DNA from: CAVSJO01 sp963728445
GTDB lineage: Bacteria; Gemmatimonadota; Gemmatimonadetes; Longimicrobiales; RSA9
Direction of reading: 5' to 3'
Assembly (NCBI GenBank): GCA_963728445.1
Contig: CAVSJO010000006.1
Span: forward strand, 1,922,001-1,986,000
Length of the DNA stretch: 64,000 nucleotides
The notes below the pieces were generated by a model. It did no database searches. It worked only from the letters and a program-made list of their open reading frames with translations, and had not been told where the DNA came from. Of this stretch, positions 42,599 to 50,707 are shown in pieces. The position numbers and the translations under genes are program-made. Every line of letters starts with the position of its first letter. Within the stretch, counting starts at the first letter, position 1.

Positions 42599-43488
42599 AC
42601 TCGCCCGCCGAAAGGACTCGACGCATCCCCGCGGGCGTACGCTATATGGCGGCGTCCGCCTTCTTCTTCAGCCTCATGAGCCTGCTGGTGAAGGTCGCCG
42701 GCCGACGGCTGCCGAGTCAGGAGGTCGTGTTCGCACGCTCCGTCGTCGGGCTCGCCCTCTCCTGGTGGGCGCTCCGACGGCGCGGCGTGCCGGCTCTCGG
42801 ACGACGTCGAAGCCTCCTCCTCCTGCGCGGTCTCCTCGGCTTCGGCGCCCTGTCCTGCTTCTTCTACGCCCTCACGCGACTGCCGCTCGCGGAGGCGACC
42901 GTCATCCAGTACACGAATCCCGTCTTCACCGCGCTCCTGGCCGCCCTCGTGCTCCGGGAGCACATGGGTGGGCGGGAGGTGGCCGCTGTGTTGCTCAGCC
43001 TGCTCGGCGTCGTCCTCGTCGCCCGCCCCGAGTCCCTGCTCGGGGGCGGCGGCGGGCTCGATCTCGTCGCCGTTGCGATAGGGCTCGCCGGCGCCGTCTT
43101 CAGCGCTGCCGCCTACGTCGTCGTCCGGAAGCTGGGCGCAACGGAGGACCCTCTGGTCATCGTGTTCTACTTCGCCGCCGTCGCCGTGCTCGGAGCGGCG
43201 CCATCGGTGGCCGTCGCCGGTGTTGCACCCCAGGGCTTCGAGTGGGCCGCGCTCGCCGGCGTCGGGGTGCTGACCCAGCTCGGCCAGGTCGCCATGACCA
43301 AGGGGCTGCACAGCGAGCGGGCCGGCCGGGCCACGGCGGTCGGCTATGTCCAGATCGTCTTCGCCGCCGTCTGGGGCCTCCTCTTCTTCGGCGAAGTGCC
43401 GGACGCCTGGACGGCCGCCGGCGCCGCACTCGTCGTCGCCGGCACCCTGGCCATCGCCGCCGAAGCGCGCCGCTCTCGCGCCGCCTGA
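42595..43488 (+). CDS. EamA/DMT-family transporter
   Basis: A 297-residue inner-membrane protein with about ten hydrophobic helices in two EamA repeats (about residues 20-138 and 155-290). GLLGFGALSCFFYALTRLPLAEATVI and the later VGYVQIVFAAVWGLLFFGE are typical of drug/metabolite transporters. The start is a TTG overlapping the gmhB stop (TTGA); the first in-frame ATG (42646) would begin inside the first helix, so TTG is preferred. Substrate cannot be predicted. Confidence 0.85.
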   Translation: MNSPAERTRRIPAGVRYMAASAFFFSLMSLLVKVAGRRLPSQEVVFARSVVGLALSWWALRRRGVPALGRRRSLLLLRGLLGFGALSCFFYALTRLPLAEATVIQYTNPVFTALLAALVLREHMGGREVAAVLLSLLGVVLVARPESLLGGGGGLDLVAVAIGLAGAVFSAAAYVVVRKLGATEDPLVIVFYFAAVAVLGAAPSVAVAGVAPQGFEWAALAGVGVLTQLGQVAMTKGLHSERAGRATAVGYVQIVFAAVWGLLFFGEVPDAWTAAGAALVVAGTLAIAAEARRSRAA

Positions 43489-43527
43489 CGCGGCGCCTTC
43501 CCCACACGCTTTCAAGCTATTCCCGAC

Positions 43528-43793
43528 GTGTCGACCCGGGGACAACCGGTACTTTCCGTTCGTCGGCTGCCGGAGGGCGGCCGGAGGACGGGAACACAGA
43601 GGATCGGTATCGACGGGGATTTCTGCCGCAAGTCCCTTCTCCGCGGGGGCGGAGAAGCGCCGGCCGCGCCGGCAGCCTTCATCGAGAGGGGGGCGGGCTT
43701 CTGCTGATAGATACGGCTTCGCGGGGCGCTGAACACATCTGGGGGGAGTCGCTTCCGAAGCCTGAGGGAGCCGCGCGAGCGGCTCCCTCTTTT
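43528..43793 (+). ncRNA. Possible structured RNA or long 3' leader ending at a terminator
   Basis: The 509 bases between the EamA and A-type carrier genes hold no convincing protein frame, yet 43528-43793 can fold well. A hairpin GGCTGCC / GGCGGCC lies near 43564-43581 inside an outer TTCCGT pairing. CTTCTCCGC / GCGGAGAAG with loop GGGG lies at about 43636-43657, followed by GCCGGC / GCCGGC, and a CTGCCG / CGGCAG pair encloses both. A strong terminator ends it. I cannot match it to 6S, SRP, tmRNA or RNase P RNA. It may instead be a 3' UTR of the EamA gene. Confidence 0.3.
43764..43793 (+). terminator. Rho-independent terminator
   Basis: A perfect 11-bp stem (GAGGGAGCCGC with GCGGCTCCCTC), a GCGA tetraloop and TTTT form the clearest intrinsic terminator in the window. 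It ends transcripts coming from the EamA gene or from a small RNA just upstream. Confidence 0.9.
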
Positions 43794-43842
43794 CCCTCCC
43801 GGCGTGGCATGGTCGCTGCAGCTCAGAGGACGGGAATCGGGG

Positions 43843-43872
43843 TTGACACCGCCAGCGTGGGAATTCTATGGT
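43843..43872 (+). promoter_or_regulatory. Promoter of the A-type Fe-S carrier gene
   Basis: A perfect TTGACA (43843-43848), an 18-base spacer and TATGGT (43867-43872) give a predicted start near 43879 and a leader of about 119 bases before the ATG at 43998. The leader ends in a strong AGGAGGAG. Confidence 0.6.
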
Positions 43873-43997
43873 TCGCGGAAACCCCGACCGGCCGGGCGGG
43901 TATTCATCAAGCGTGCGGCCGGAACATGATCCGCACGCAGACGCGGAACTGAGCCACCGGGAGAACCCGGCTTGATCGAATCAGGAGGAGGCGTAGC

Positions 43998-44327
43998 ATG
44001 ACCATCACGGTCACGGAGACGGCGGTCACCGAAGTGAGGAAGTTCATGGACGACCAGGGCTCGACCGACGAGGCCGGCCTCCGTGTGGCCGTCCTGCCCG
44101 GTGGCTGCTCGGGCTTCCAGTACGGTCTCAACATCGAGGACGAGGCCCAGGACGACGACGATATCATGGACATCCACGGCATTCGTGTGTTCGTGGATCC
44201 GTTCAGCGCCCAGTACCTCGACGGCGTCGAGATCGACTACGTCACGACCATGATGGGCGCAGGCTTCACCTTCAAGAACCCGAACGCCACGGGGGGTTGC
44301 GGGTGCGGCAGCTCGTTCACCGTCTGA
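43998..44327 (+). CDS. A-type iron-sulphur carrier (IscA/SufA/ErpA family)
   Basis: A 109-residue HesB-like protein that carries Fe-S clusters to client enzymes. The three conserved cysteines are present: C37 in LPGGCSGFQY and C101 and C103 in the GGCGCGSSF tail. The AGGAGGAG ribosome site (43983-43990) lies 7 bases before the ATG. It has its own promoter and stands alone with no suf or isc genes around it, most like ErpA or a stand-alone IscA. The symbol is left open because the sub-family cannot be separated by eye. Confidence 0.92.
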   Translation: MTITVTETAVTEVRKFMDDQGSTDEAGLRVAVLPGGCSGFQYGLNIEDEAQDDDDIMDIHGIRVFVDPFSAQYLDGVEIDYVTTMMGAGFTFKNPNATGGCGCGSSFTV

Positions 44328-44349
44328 GCGCCGGAAGACACCGAAGTGG

Positions 44350-44382
44350 ACGGGCCCGGGGGCATGCCTCCGGGCCCGTTCT
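44350..44382 (+). terminator. Terminator after the A-type carrier gene
   Basis: ACGGGCCCGG pairs perfectly with CCGGGCCCGT around a 10-base loop, followed by a short T-rich stretch (TTCT). It lies 22 bases past the stop and isolates the gene from the following MBL-purN-purH operon. Confidence 0.65.
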
Positions 44383-44445
44383 GCATCAGCCAGGTCGCGG
44401 GTCCGGCCCGCCGGTCCCGCGCTCGCCCGCGCCCGCCCTCCGGCT

Positions 44446-44451
44446 TACCTT
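44446..44451 (+). promoter_or_regulatory. -10-like element of the MBL-purN-purH operon
   Basis: TACCTT ends 7 bases before the ATG at 44459, and no Shine-Dalgarno precedes it. The sequence 18 bases upstream is only TCGCCC, so the -35 is poor. Geometry matches the hisS and helicase genes. Confidence 0.3.
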
Positions 44452-44458
44452 GCCCCTC

Positions 44459-45106
44459 ATGCGCATCCAGACCTTCACCGCGCCCGGCTTCGCCGAGAAC
44501 GCCTACCTGGTCCACTGCGGAAACGGCGTGGCCGTCGCCATCGATCCCGGGGGGGAGGCCGAGGCCATGGTCCGGGCCGTCGAGAAGGCCGGACTGCGGC
44601 TCGACGCCGTGCTGTTGACCCACGCCCACCTCGACCACGTGGAAGGCGTTGCCACCGTCGTCGCCGCCACCGGCGCTCCCGTGTATCTGCACCCGGACGA
44701 TCTCCCGCTCTACGGCGCCGTGTCGCGGCAGGCGGAGATGTTCGGGCTGCGCGTCGACCCGCAGCCGCCCGTGGACCGACCCCTTGAGGTCGGCGAGCTG
44801 ACGTTCGGAAGCTGCACGTTCGAGGTTCGCCACGTGCCCGGGCATTCGCCGGGTCACGTGCTTCTCTACTCGGCCGCGGACGCCGTCGCGTTCGTCGGCG
44901 ACGTCGTCTTCCAGGGCTCAATCGGCCGCACCGACCTGCCGGGCGGCGACTACAAGCAGCTGATGCGCTCCATCCGGGAGCGGGTCCTGACGCTGCCCGA
45001 CGAGACGCGGCTCTACTCGGGGCACGGTCCCCCGACCACGGTCGAGCACGAGCGCACGACCAACCCCTTCCTGATCCCCCATTTCGGCGGCGGAGCCCTG
45101 GCGTGA
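44459..45106 (+). CDS. MBL-fold metallo-hydrolase (glyoxalase II-like)
   Basis: A 215-residue cytoplasmic hydrolase. The metal site H55-x-H57-x-D59-H60 (THAHLDH) is followed by His in RHVPGHSPGH, the bridging Asp in FVGDVVFQGSIGRTDLPGG and a final YSGHGPPTT. The GRTDLPGGD motif is typical of glyoxalase II-like proteins and persulphide dioxygenases. The stop overlaps purN (GTGA), so it leads an operon with purine genes, but its substrate is unknown. Confidence 0.88.
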   Translation: MRIQTFTAPGFAENAYLVHCGNGVAVAIDPGGEAEAMVRAVEKAGLRLDAVLLTHAHLDHVEGVATVVAATGAPVYLHPDDLPLYGAVSRQAEMFGLRVDPQPPVDRPLEVGELTFGSCTFEVRHVPGHSPGHVLLYSAADAVAFVGDVVFQGSIGRTDLPGGDYKQLMRSIRERVLTLPDETRLYSGHGPPTTVEHERTTNPFLIPHFGGGALA

Positions 45107-45849
45107 GCGTCTCCTTCGCCGTGTTCGCGTCCGGCGGCGGCACCAACCTCCAGTCGCTCCTCGACACGTTCCGGGACGGTTCGGTCGCCCGCGTGGCCCT
45201 CGTCCTCAGCGACCGCGAGGGCTCGGGGGCGCTGCAGCGGGCGCAGCATGCAGGCGTTGCCACCGCCGTCGTGCCTGTTGCGGGTCGCGAGAGGGGCGAC
45301 GTCGCTCGCGACACGCTCCGGGTCCTCGACGCCCACGGCGTCGAGGCCGTCGTCCTTGCCGGCTACCTCCGCCTCGTGCCGCCCGAAGTCGTGCGGCGCT
45401 TCGCCGGACGCATGCTGAACGTCCACCCGGCGCTGCTGCCGGCGTTCGGCGGTCGGGGGATGTACGGGATGCGCGTTCATCGGGCCGTGCTCGAGGCCGG
45501 CTGCACCGTCAGTGGCGCGACGGTCCACCACGTGGACGACGCGTACGACACGGGCCCCATCCTCGCTCAGTGGCCCGTGCCGGTCCTGGCCGGGGACACG
45601 ATCGAGAGCCTCGCCGCACGCGTGCTCCGTGTGGAGCACCGGATCCTTCCCGCGGCAGTCGAGCGCCTCGCCCGGTCGCTGGCGGCCGCCGGCAGCGACG
45701 GAGCCGGTGGGGCCGCCGCACCGGGTGCGGATGCCGCGCCCCGCCCCGATCGTGCCTTCCGACTCACCGACGATCCCGCGCCGACACCCCATGAGGTCCG
45801 GCGCGCACTTGGACTCCAGGACGAAGGACCATGTCCCGAGCAATCCTGA
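45103..45849 (+). CDS. purN: Phosphoribosylglycinamide formyltransferase
   Basis: A 248-residue enzyme that formylates GAR with N10-formyl-tetrahydrofolate. It shows FASGGGTNLQSLL near the start, the catalytic Asn and His in MLNVHPALLPAFGG and the Asp in VDDAYDTGPIL. The usual protein ends near residue 195; here about 50 Ala/Gly/Pro-rich residues follow, with an ending that lies over the purH start. GTG start overlaps the MBL stop. Confidence 0.92.
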   Translation: MSVSFAVFASGGGTNLQSLLDTFRDGSVARVALVLSDREGSGALQRAQHAGVATAVVPVAGRERGDVARDTLRVLDAHGVEAVVLAGYLRLVPPEVVRRFAGRMLNVHPALLPAFGGRGMYGMRVHRAVLEAGCTVSGATVHHVDDAYDTGPILAQWPVPVLAGDTIESLAARVLRVEHRILPAAVERLARSLAAAGSDGAGGAAAPGADAAPRPDRAFRLTDDPAPTPHEVRRALGLQDEGPCPEQS

Positions 45850-47414
45850 GCGTTTCGGACAAGACCGGTATCGAGGAATTCGCCCGTGGCCTGGCCGAGA
45901 TGGGCTACGAGATCGTATCCACCGGCGGAACGGCGCGCACACTCCGGAGTGCGGGCCTCGAGGTGCGCGGCGTCGGGGACGTCACCGGCCACCCCGAGAT
46001 GATGCAGGGCCGGGTGAAGACGCTCCACCCGGCCGTGCACGCGGGTCTTCTGGCGCGGCGCGATCGTCCCGACGACATGGCGGCCCTCGCGGAGCGGGGC
46101 TACGAGCCCATCGACGTCGTCGCCGTGAACCTGTACCCGTTCCGCGAGGCCGTCGCCGCGGGGGCAGACCTGGCCGAGGCGATGGAGAACGTGGACATCG
46201 GCGGCCCCACGATGCTCCGGGCGGCGGCGAAGAACCACGCGGGCGTGGTCGTCGTCGTGGACCCGGGGGACTATGGTCTGGTGCTGGACGCCCTGCGATC
46301 CGGCGGCGCGGACGCGTCCCTCCGCCGCGCCCTCGCGCTCAAGGTCTTCGAGCACACCGCCGAATACGACGGCGCCATCGCCGGCTACCTCGGGAGCCTG
46401 ACGGACCAGGCGCGAGACGCAGCCGGCGCCGGCGGGGAGGATACGTCGCCGTGGAGCGACACGATCGAGCTCCGGCTCCGCAAGGTCCAGGAGCTGCGCT
46501 ACGGCGAGAACCCCGACCAGCCGGCCGCGTTCTATGCGGAGCCGGATCCGCCCGCGGGCTCGCTCCCGCGCATGCGACAGCTCCACGGCAAGGAGCTGTC
46601 GTTCAACAACCTCATCGACATCGACGCGGCAGTGATGGCCGTCTCGCCGTGGGCGGACGAGGAGCGCCCCGCCTGCGCGGTGATCAAGCACACGACCCCC
46701 TGCGGACTTGCCCGCGGTGAGACGCGCCTCGAGTCGTTCCGCCGCGCCCTGGCCGGGGACCCCGTCAGCGCGTTCGGCGGGATCGTCGCCTTCAACGGCA
46801 GCGTGGACGCGGTCACGGCCGAGGCGCTCGCCGACCTGTTCCTGGAAGTGATCGTCGCGCCGTCGTTCGACGACGACGCCGTGGAGGTCCTCACCCGCAA
46901 GAAGAACGTCCGCCTCATCGAGCTTCCGGTGGTGCGGCCGCCCGACGATGAGCGGGACTACAAGCGGGTGCGCGGCGGCCTGCTCGTTCAGCAGCGACTC
47001 GCGATGCGCTTCCCGGAGGACGCCTGGAAGGTCGCCACCGCGCGCGCGCCAACGGACGCCGAGTGGACCGACCTGCGCTTCGCCTGGCGCGCCTGCGCGA
47101 CCGTCAAGTCCAACGCCATCGTGTTCGTACAGCTGGAGCGCACGGTAGGAATCGGCGCGGGTCAGATGAGTCGCGTCGACGCATCCCGCATCGCCGTCAT
47201 GAAGGCCCATGACCAGGACGTGGACCTCCAGGGCGCCGTGCTCGCGTCCGACGCCTTCTTTCCGTTCCGCGACGGCGTCGACGCCGCCGCCGATGCCGGC
47301 GTATCGGCCATCATCCAGCCCGGTGGCTCGGTCCGGGACGAGGAGGTCGTCGCGGCGGCCGACGAGCACGGCATGGCCATGGTCTTCACCGGCCGCCGCG
47401 TCTTCCGGCACTGA
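45831..47414 (+). CDS. purH: Bifunctional AICAR transformylase / IMP cyclohydrolase
   Basis: A 527-residue enzyme for the last two steps of IMP synthesis. The MGS-like cyclohydrolase domain covers about residues 1-190 (LSVSDKTGIEEFA, STGGTARTL, GRVKTLHPAVHAGLLARR). The transformylase domain follows, with the KHTTPCGLA block (about residue 285) and SDAFFPFRDGVD near the end. It overlaps purN by 19 bases, so expression is coupled. Motifs and length are normal. Confidence 0.97.
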   Translation: MSRAILSVSDKTGIEEFARGLAEMGYEIVSTGGTARTLRSAGLEVRGVGDVTGHPEMMQGRVKTLHPAVHAGLLARRDRPDDMAALAERGYEPIDVVAVNLYPFREAVAAGADLAEAMENVDIGGPTMLRAAAKNHAGVVVVVDPGDYGLVLDALRSGGADASLRRALALKVFEHTAEYDGAIAGYLGSLTDQARDAAGAGGEDTSPWSDTIELRLRKVQELRYGENPDQPAAFYAEPDPPAGSLPRMRQLHGKELSFNNLIDIDAAVMAVSPWADEERPACAVIKHTTPCGLARGETRLESFRRALAGDPVSAFGGIVAFNGSVDAVTAEALADLFLEVIVAPSFDDDAVEVLTRKKNVRLIELPVVRPPDDERDYKRVRGGLLVQQRLAMRFPEDAWKVATARAPTDAEWTDLRFAWRACATVKSNAIVFVQLERTVGIGAGQMSRVDASRIAVMKAHDQDVDLQGAVLASDAFFPFRDGVDAAADAGVSAIIQPGGSVRDEEVVAAADEHGMAMVFTGRRVFRH

Positions 47415-47460
47415 GGCGGCGCCTCCGCGTCCCACGTCGAACGACCACCCGACGACCGCA

Positions 47461-47490
47461 AGGGCGCCCCGGCCGAAGCCGGAACGCCCT
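47461..47490. terminator. Imperfect terminator hairpin after purH
   Basis: AGGGCG and CCGGC pair with GCCGG and CGCCCT around a CGAA tetraloop, with a 2x2 internal mismatch. It lies between purH and the convergent Hsp20 gene. No T run follows on the plus strand. Confidence 0.5.
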
Positions 47491-47563
47491 GATCAGGCTT
47501 CATCGCCTGGGTCTGGTTTGAGGTACCACGGGAGCGCCGCGCGTCAGGTGCTCCCGGCCGGCG

Positions 47564-48016
47564 CTACTTGTGGAGCGCCAGCTTGATCTTCCGGCCGGTC
47601 GCCTTCTTCGTCTTCGGCAGGTGGATCGTCACGACGCCGTTCTTGAACTCCGCGTCGATCTTCTCCGTCTCCACCGTCGGCGGCAGGGTGAACGACCGCT
47701 CGAAGGTGCCGTAGACACGCTCGAAGACGTGATACTTCGGCTCCTTCTCCTCGTGCTTCTCTTCCTTCTCGCCCCGGATCGTCAGGACGTTCTCCTCGAT
47801 CGTCACGTCCACCTTCTCCGGGTCGATCCCCGGCAGCTCTGCCGTCAGGACGAGCTCCTCGCCGACGTCGACCAGCTCCACCGCGGGACGCCACGGCTGC
47901 GGCTCGGCCGGCATGTTGACGAAGGGGAGATTCATCAGGCGGCGGAACATCGTGTCGATGTCGCCTTCCTGCTGCCCGAACAGCTCGGGGATGCGAGTAC
48001 GCCGGGTGACCAACAT
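47564..48016 (-). CDS. Small heat-shock protein Hsp20
   Basis: A 150-residue alpha-crystallin-type holdase that prevents aggregation of unfolded proteins. The alpha-crystallin domain covers about residues 42-140: PAVELVDVGEELVLTAELPGI, EENVLTIRGEKE and AEFKNGVVTIHLPK, ending in a short basic tail. AGGA 8 bases before the ATG is the ribosome site. The 178 bases upstream hold a small inverted repeat CGTGC-N6-GCACG (48151-48166) that could be a regulatory site; no CIRCE is seen. Confidence 0.95.
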   Translation of the reverse strand: MLVTRRTRIPELFGQQEGDIDTMFRRLMNLPFVNMPAEPQPWRPAVELVDVGEELVLTAELPGIDPEKVDVTIEENVLTIRGEKEEKHEEKEPKYHVFERVYGTFERSFTLPPTVETEKIDAEFKNGVVTIHLPKTKKATGRKIKLALHK

Positions 48017-48194
48017 GATTGCGATCCTTTCCCTTCAGGGGCCGCGTGGGGAGGCGCGTTGTGCGCCCGCGGGCCGCGGCCACGGAAAGCCTCGCACCAC
48101 CAAGATGTCGAATCCTTCCCCACGGATCTGTAGGGCCCGGCCCGATTTCCCGTGCTGGTTTGCACGACCACAATGGGAGGTGGGGGACGCTCCG

Positions 48195-49283
48195 CTACTC
48201 CGCCGGCTCGATGATCCCCCCGCGCTCCGCCGGCGCGATGACGCGGATGACGAGAACCCGCAGCGCCGCCGCCGTCGGGATCGCCACGAGGATGCCGAGG
48301 ACGCCGCCGAGGGCGAAGCCGACCACGATCGCGAAGAGCACCAGCGTCTGCGGCACGTGCGTCTGGCTGCGCATGATGTTGGGCGTGAGCAGGTGACCCT
48401 CGATCTGCTCCAGCGCCACGAACAGGCCCAGGGCGAGGAGCGCCAGCGTGAACGACTGGAGCAGCGCGAGACCCGTGACCACCGCGCCGACGATGACGGG
48501 GCCGATCACCGGGATGATCTCCCCGAGCATCGTCAGCACGCCCAGCACGATGGCGTACGGCATGCCGATGAGCATGAGCCCCAGCCAGGCGAGGACGCCC
48601 ATGACGAACGCGTTGATGACCGCGCCCCGGACATAGCCGCCCATGGACTGCCCGGCCTCGTTCATCACGTTCTCCGCCTTCTGGCGGTGCCGCTGCGGGA
48701 TCAGCGAGAGCGTGAACCGCTGCATGGCCCGGCTTCCGAGCAGCCAGTAGACCGAGAGGAAGACGATCACGAAGACGTCCAGCAGCGTGCTGAAGAACTG
48801 GAGCGGCAGGCTCATCACCGTGCTGCCGAGGTCGCCGGGCACGAAGCTGCCGAGTCCACCGCCGAGTTCCGCCGGGAGGACCTGGTTCAGCTTCTGCTGC
48901 GCCTCCTGGATCAGAGAGGGAAGGCGGCCCGAGAGGTCCTGCGCCTGGTGGACGAGTGTGGGGGCGACGACCCAGCCGAGCGCGCCGAGCACCACCGCGA
49001 CGCCGAGGTACACGGCCGCGATGGAGAGGGCGCGCCGGTGGATGCGATCCTCCACCCACCCGACCAGAGGGGCGAGGGCCTCGGCGATGGTGATGGCCAC
49101 GATGAGGAGGCCGAGCGGCCGCGCGATCAGCTTCACCGCGTACAGGGCGCCGATGCCGAGCGCCAGCGCGGCGGCGACGGGCAGCACGAACTGCCACTCG
49201 ACTCGCTCGAGCACCGTCCGGACGGGCGATGCTCTGGCTGTCTCGCGGCTCTCGTCCCTCGCCTGTGCTTCGGGCTCCGGCAT
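48195..49283 (-). CDS. AI-2E/PerM-family membrane transporter
   Basis: A 362-residue inner-membrane protein with about eight hydrophobic helices and the family's long central amphipathic region (LSGRLPSLIQEAQQKLNQVL). Conserved C-terminal parts include GVLTMLGEIIPVIGPVI and LEGH-like EQIEGHLLTPNIM. The family includes AI-2 exporters and Na+/H+ antiporters; this member's substrate is unknown. The frame is open upstream, but ATG 49283 is used because of GGAGG in front and no conserved residues before it. Confidence 0.88.
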   Translation of the reverse strand: MPEPEAQARDESRETARASPVRTVLERVEWQFVLPVAAALALGIGALYAVKLIARPLGLLIVAITIAEALAPLVGWVEDRIHRRALSIAAVYLGVAVVLGALGWVVAPTLVHQAQDLSGRLPSLIQEAQQKLNQVLPAELGGGLGSFVPGDLGSTVMSLPLQFFSTLLDVFVIVFLSVYWLLGSRAMQRFTLSLIPQRHRQKAENVMNEAGQSMGGYVRGAVINAFVMGVLAWLGLMLIGMPYAIVLGVLTMLGEIIPVIGPVIVGAVVTGLALLQSFTLALLALGLFVALEQIEGHLLTPNIMRSQTHVPQTLVLFAIVVGFALGGVLGILVAIPTAAALRVLVIRVIAPAERGGIIEPAE

Positions 49284-49438
49284 GGTCCTCCAGTGTTCGA
49301 ACGGACGCGGCGGGCCTCCGGGCCTGCACGCTTCATTCCCTTCGCCCGGCGGGGAACTTGCCACCCGGGCGTTCCGACCCTCAGGGCACGGACGGTGTAG
49401 GGGGCCGGGTCGACTACCGAATCAGGAGGAGAACTGCA

Positions 49439-49852
49439 ATGGATACGACGACGTCAGCCTACGCGCTCAGCCGCACCGTGCAGTGCGATTTCCAGGAGGC
49501 GGATGCACGCGTGAGGAAGGCCCTGCAGGACGAGGGCTTCGGGGTCCTCACCGAGATCGACGTTCGCGCGACCCTGAAGAAGAAGCTGGACGTGGATTTC
49601 CCGGCCTACGAGATCCTCGGCGCGTGCAATCCGCCGATGGCCCACCAGGCCCTGGAGGCCGAGCCGGACATCGGTCTGCTCCTGCCCTGCAACGTGGTAG
49701 TGCGCGCCACCGAGTGGAGCGACCGGACCATCGTCGAAGCCCTCGACCCCGTCGTTCAGCTCCAGATCGCGGCGAATCCCGCTCTCCGGGCCCTCGCCTC
49801 GACCGTGAAGGAGCGCCTCGTGCGCGTGCTGGACGCCGTCGAGGCCCTGTAG
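49439..49852 (+). CDS. DUF302 protein
   Basis: A 137-residue cytoplasmic protein. It matches DUF302: CDFQEADARVRKALQDEGFGVLTEIDV, YEILGACNPPMAHQALE, IGLLLPCNVVVR. The two conserved Cys lie in GACNPP and LPCNVV. DUF302 proteins are small, beta-alpha-beta structured and of unknown role, often in stress or redox clusters. AGGAGGAG 7 bases before the ATG gives strong translation; the 14 bases CGAATCAGGAGGAG are shared with the leader of the A-type carrier gene at 44.0 kb. Confidence 0.9.
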   Translation: MDTTTSAYALSRTVQCDFQEADARVRKALQDEGFGVLTEIDVRATLKKKLDVDFPAYEILGACNPPMAHQALEAEPDIGLLLPCNVVVRATEWSDRTIVEALDPVVQLQIAANPALRALASTVKERLVRVLDAVEAL

Positions 49853-49859
49853 AGAGGAA

Positions 49860-49944
49860 CGGAAGGGGTGGGATTCGAACCCACGGGGCCTTGCGACCCG
49901 CCGGTTTTCAAGACCGGTGCATTCAACCGCTCTGCCACCCTTCC
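49860..49944 (-). tRNA. tRNA-Ser (anticodon UGA)
   Basis: An 85-nt tRNA. The acceptor GGAAGGG pairs with CCCTTCC; the anticodon stem CCGGT/ACCGG holds loop CTTGAAA with anticodon TGA; the long variable arm and GTTCGAATC T-loop are typical of serine tRNAs. The discriminator base is G and the CCA end is not encoded. It stands alone between the DUF302 and CBS genes, opposite in strand. Confidence 0.95.
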
Positions 49945-50058
49945 ACGGAGCGCAAGATAGAGGACGCGGACGGGGCTGTGAACCCTGCGGCGTTTCCCCT
50001 ACAGGGCTTCCTCCGGCGCCCGACAGTACGCGGCCCCTCGAAGCGACAGCTTTCAGCC

Positions 50059-50625
50059 ATGACAGCACTACGCGATATCATGGCCACCGACCTGGTCACG
50101 GTCGGACCCGAGACCACCCTCCGCGAAGTCGCGGAAGTGCTCAGCGGTCGCGGGATCGGCGGCGTGCCCGTGGTTGCCGGCGAACGCCTCGTCGGCGTCG
50201 TCTCGGCGAGCGACATCATGGACTTCGACGCCAGCGACTCCGGCGTCCCCGTCGTGCGCGCCGCCGAACCGTCCCTTGCCGATCTGGACCTCGATCCCGA
50301 GTGGGACGAGGGCGAGCCGACCGAGGGAGGCGACGACGGCGTCGCCCGCTTCTTCGTCGACCTCTGGGAGGACGCCGGCGCCGATGTACTCGAGCGCTTT
50401 CGCCAGAGCGGCGGACCCGAGTGGGACGTGCTCGAGGAGCACACGGCGGCGGAGGTCATGACCCGCCGCGTCTCCGCCATGCCGCCGGACACATCCGTGG
50501 GCGACGCGGCCCGCCGGATGGTCGCCGAAGGCATTCATCGGCTGCTCGTCGTCGAGGACGAGGGGCTGGTCGGCCTCGTCACGACGATGGACTTCCTCCG
50601 GCTCATCGCGCAGGGCCGGATCTAG
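50059..50625 (+). CDS. CBS-domain pair protein
   Basis: A 188-residue cytoplasmic protein with two CBS motifs (MTALRDIMATDLVTVGPETTL about residues 1-60 and TAAEVMTRRVSAMPPDTSVGDAA about 130-188), joined by an acidic linker with FVDLWEDAGADVLERF. CBS pairs bind adenosine nucleotides and sense energy state. It sits 82 bases before a tandem Usp gene on the same strand. No Shine-Dalgarno is clear; the start is chosen at the family N-terminus. Confidence 0.88.
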   Translation: MTALRDIMATDLVTVGPETTLREVAEVLSGRGIGGVPVVAGERLVGVVSASDIMDFDASDSGVPVVRAAEPSLADLDLDPEWDEGEPTEGGDDGVARFFVDLWEDAGADVLERFRQSGGPEWDVLEEHTAAEVMTRRVSAMPPDTSVGDAARRMVAEGIHRLLVVEDEGLVGLVTTMDFLRLIAQGRI

Positions 50626-50707
50626 CTCGCGGCCGGCTGTCCGTCGCAGGCCGCCCAGGTCGCCGCATCCGTCGCGGCGACAGCCGCATTCCCATCCGGA
50701 GGACTCC

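Noticed and set aside
43528..43793. 6S RNA, SRP RNA, tmRNA or RNase P RNA
   Set aside because: No GGAAGG SRP loop, no tRNA-like tmRNA end, no GAGGAAAGTCC RNase P motif and no clear 6S bulge; left as an unnamed candidate.
48181..49364. Plus-strand open frame opposite the PerM-like gene (47913-49400)
   Set aside because: Arg/Asp/His-rich shadow frame with no family pattern; the minus-strand protein has clear membrane helices.
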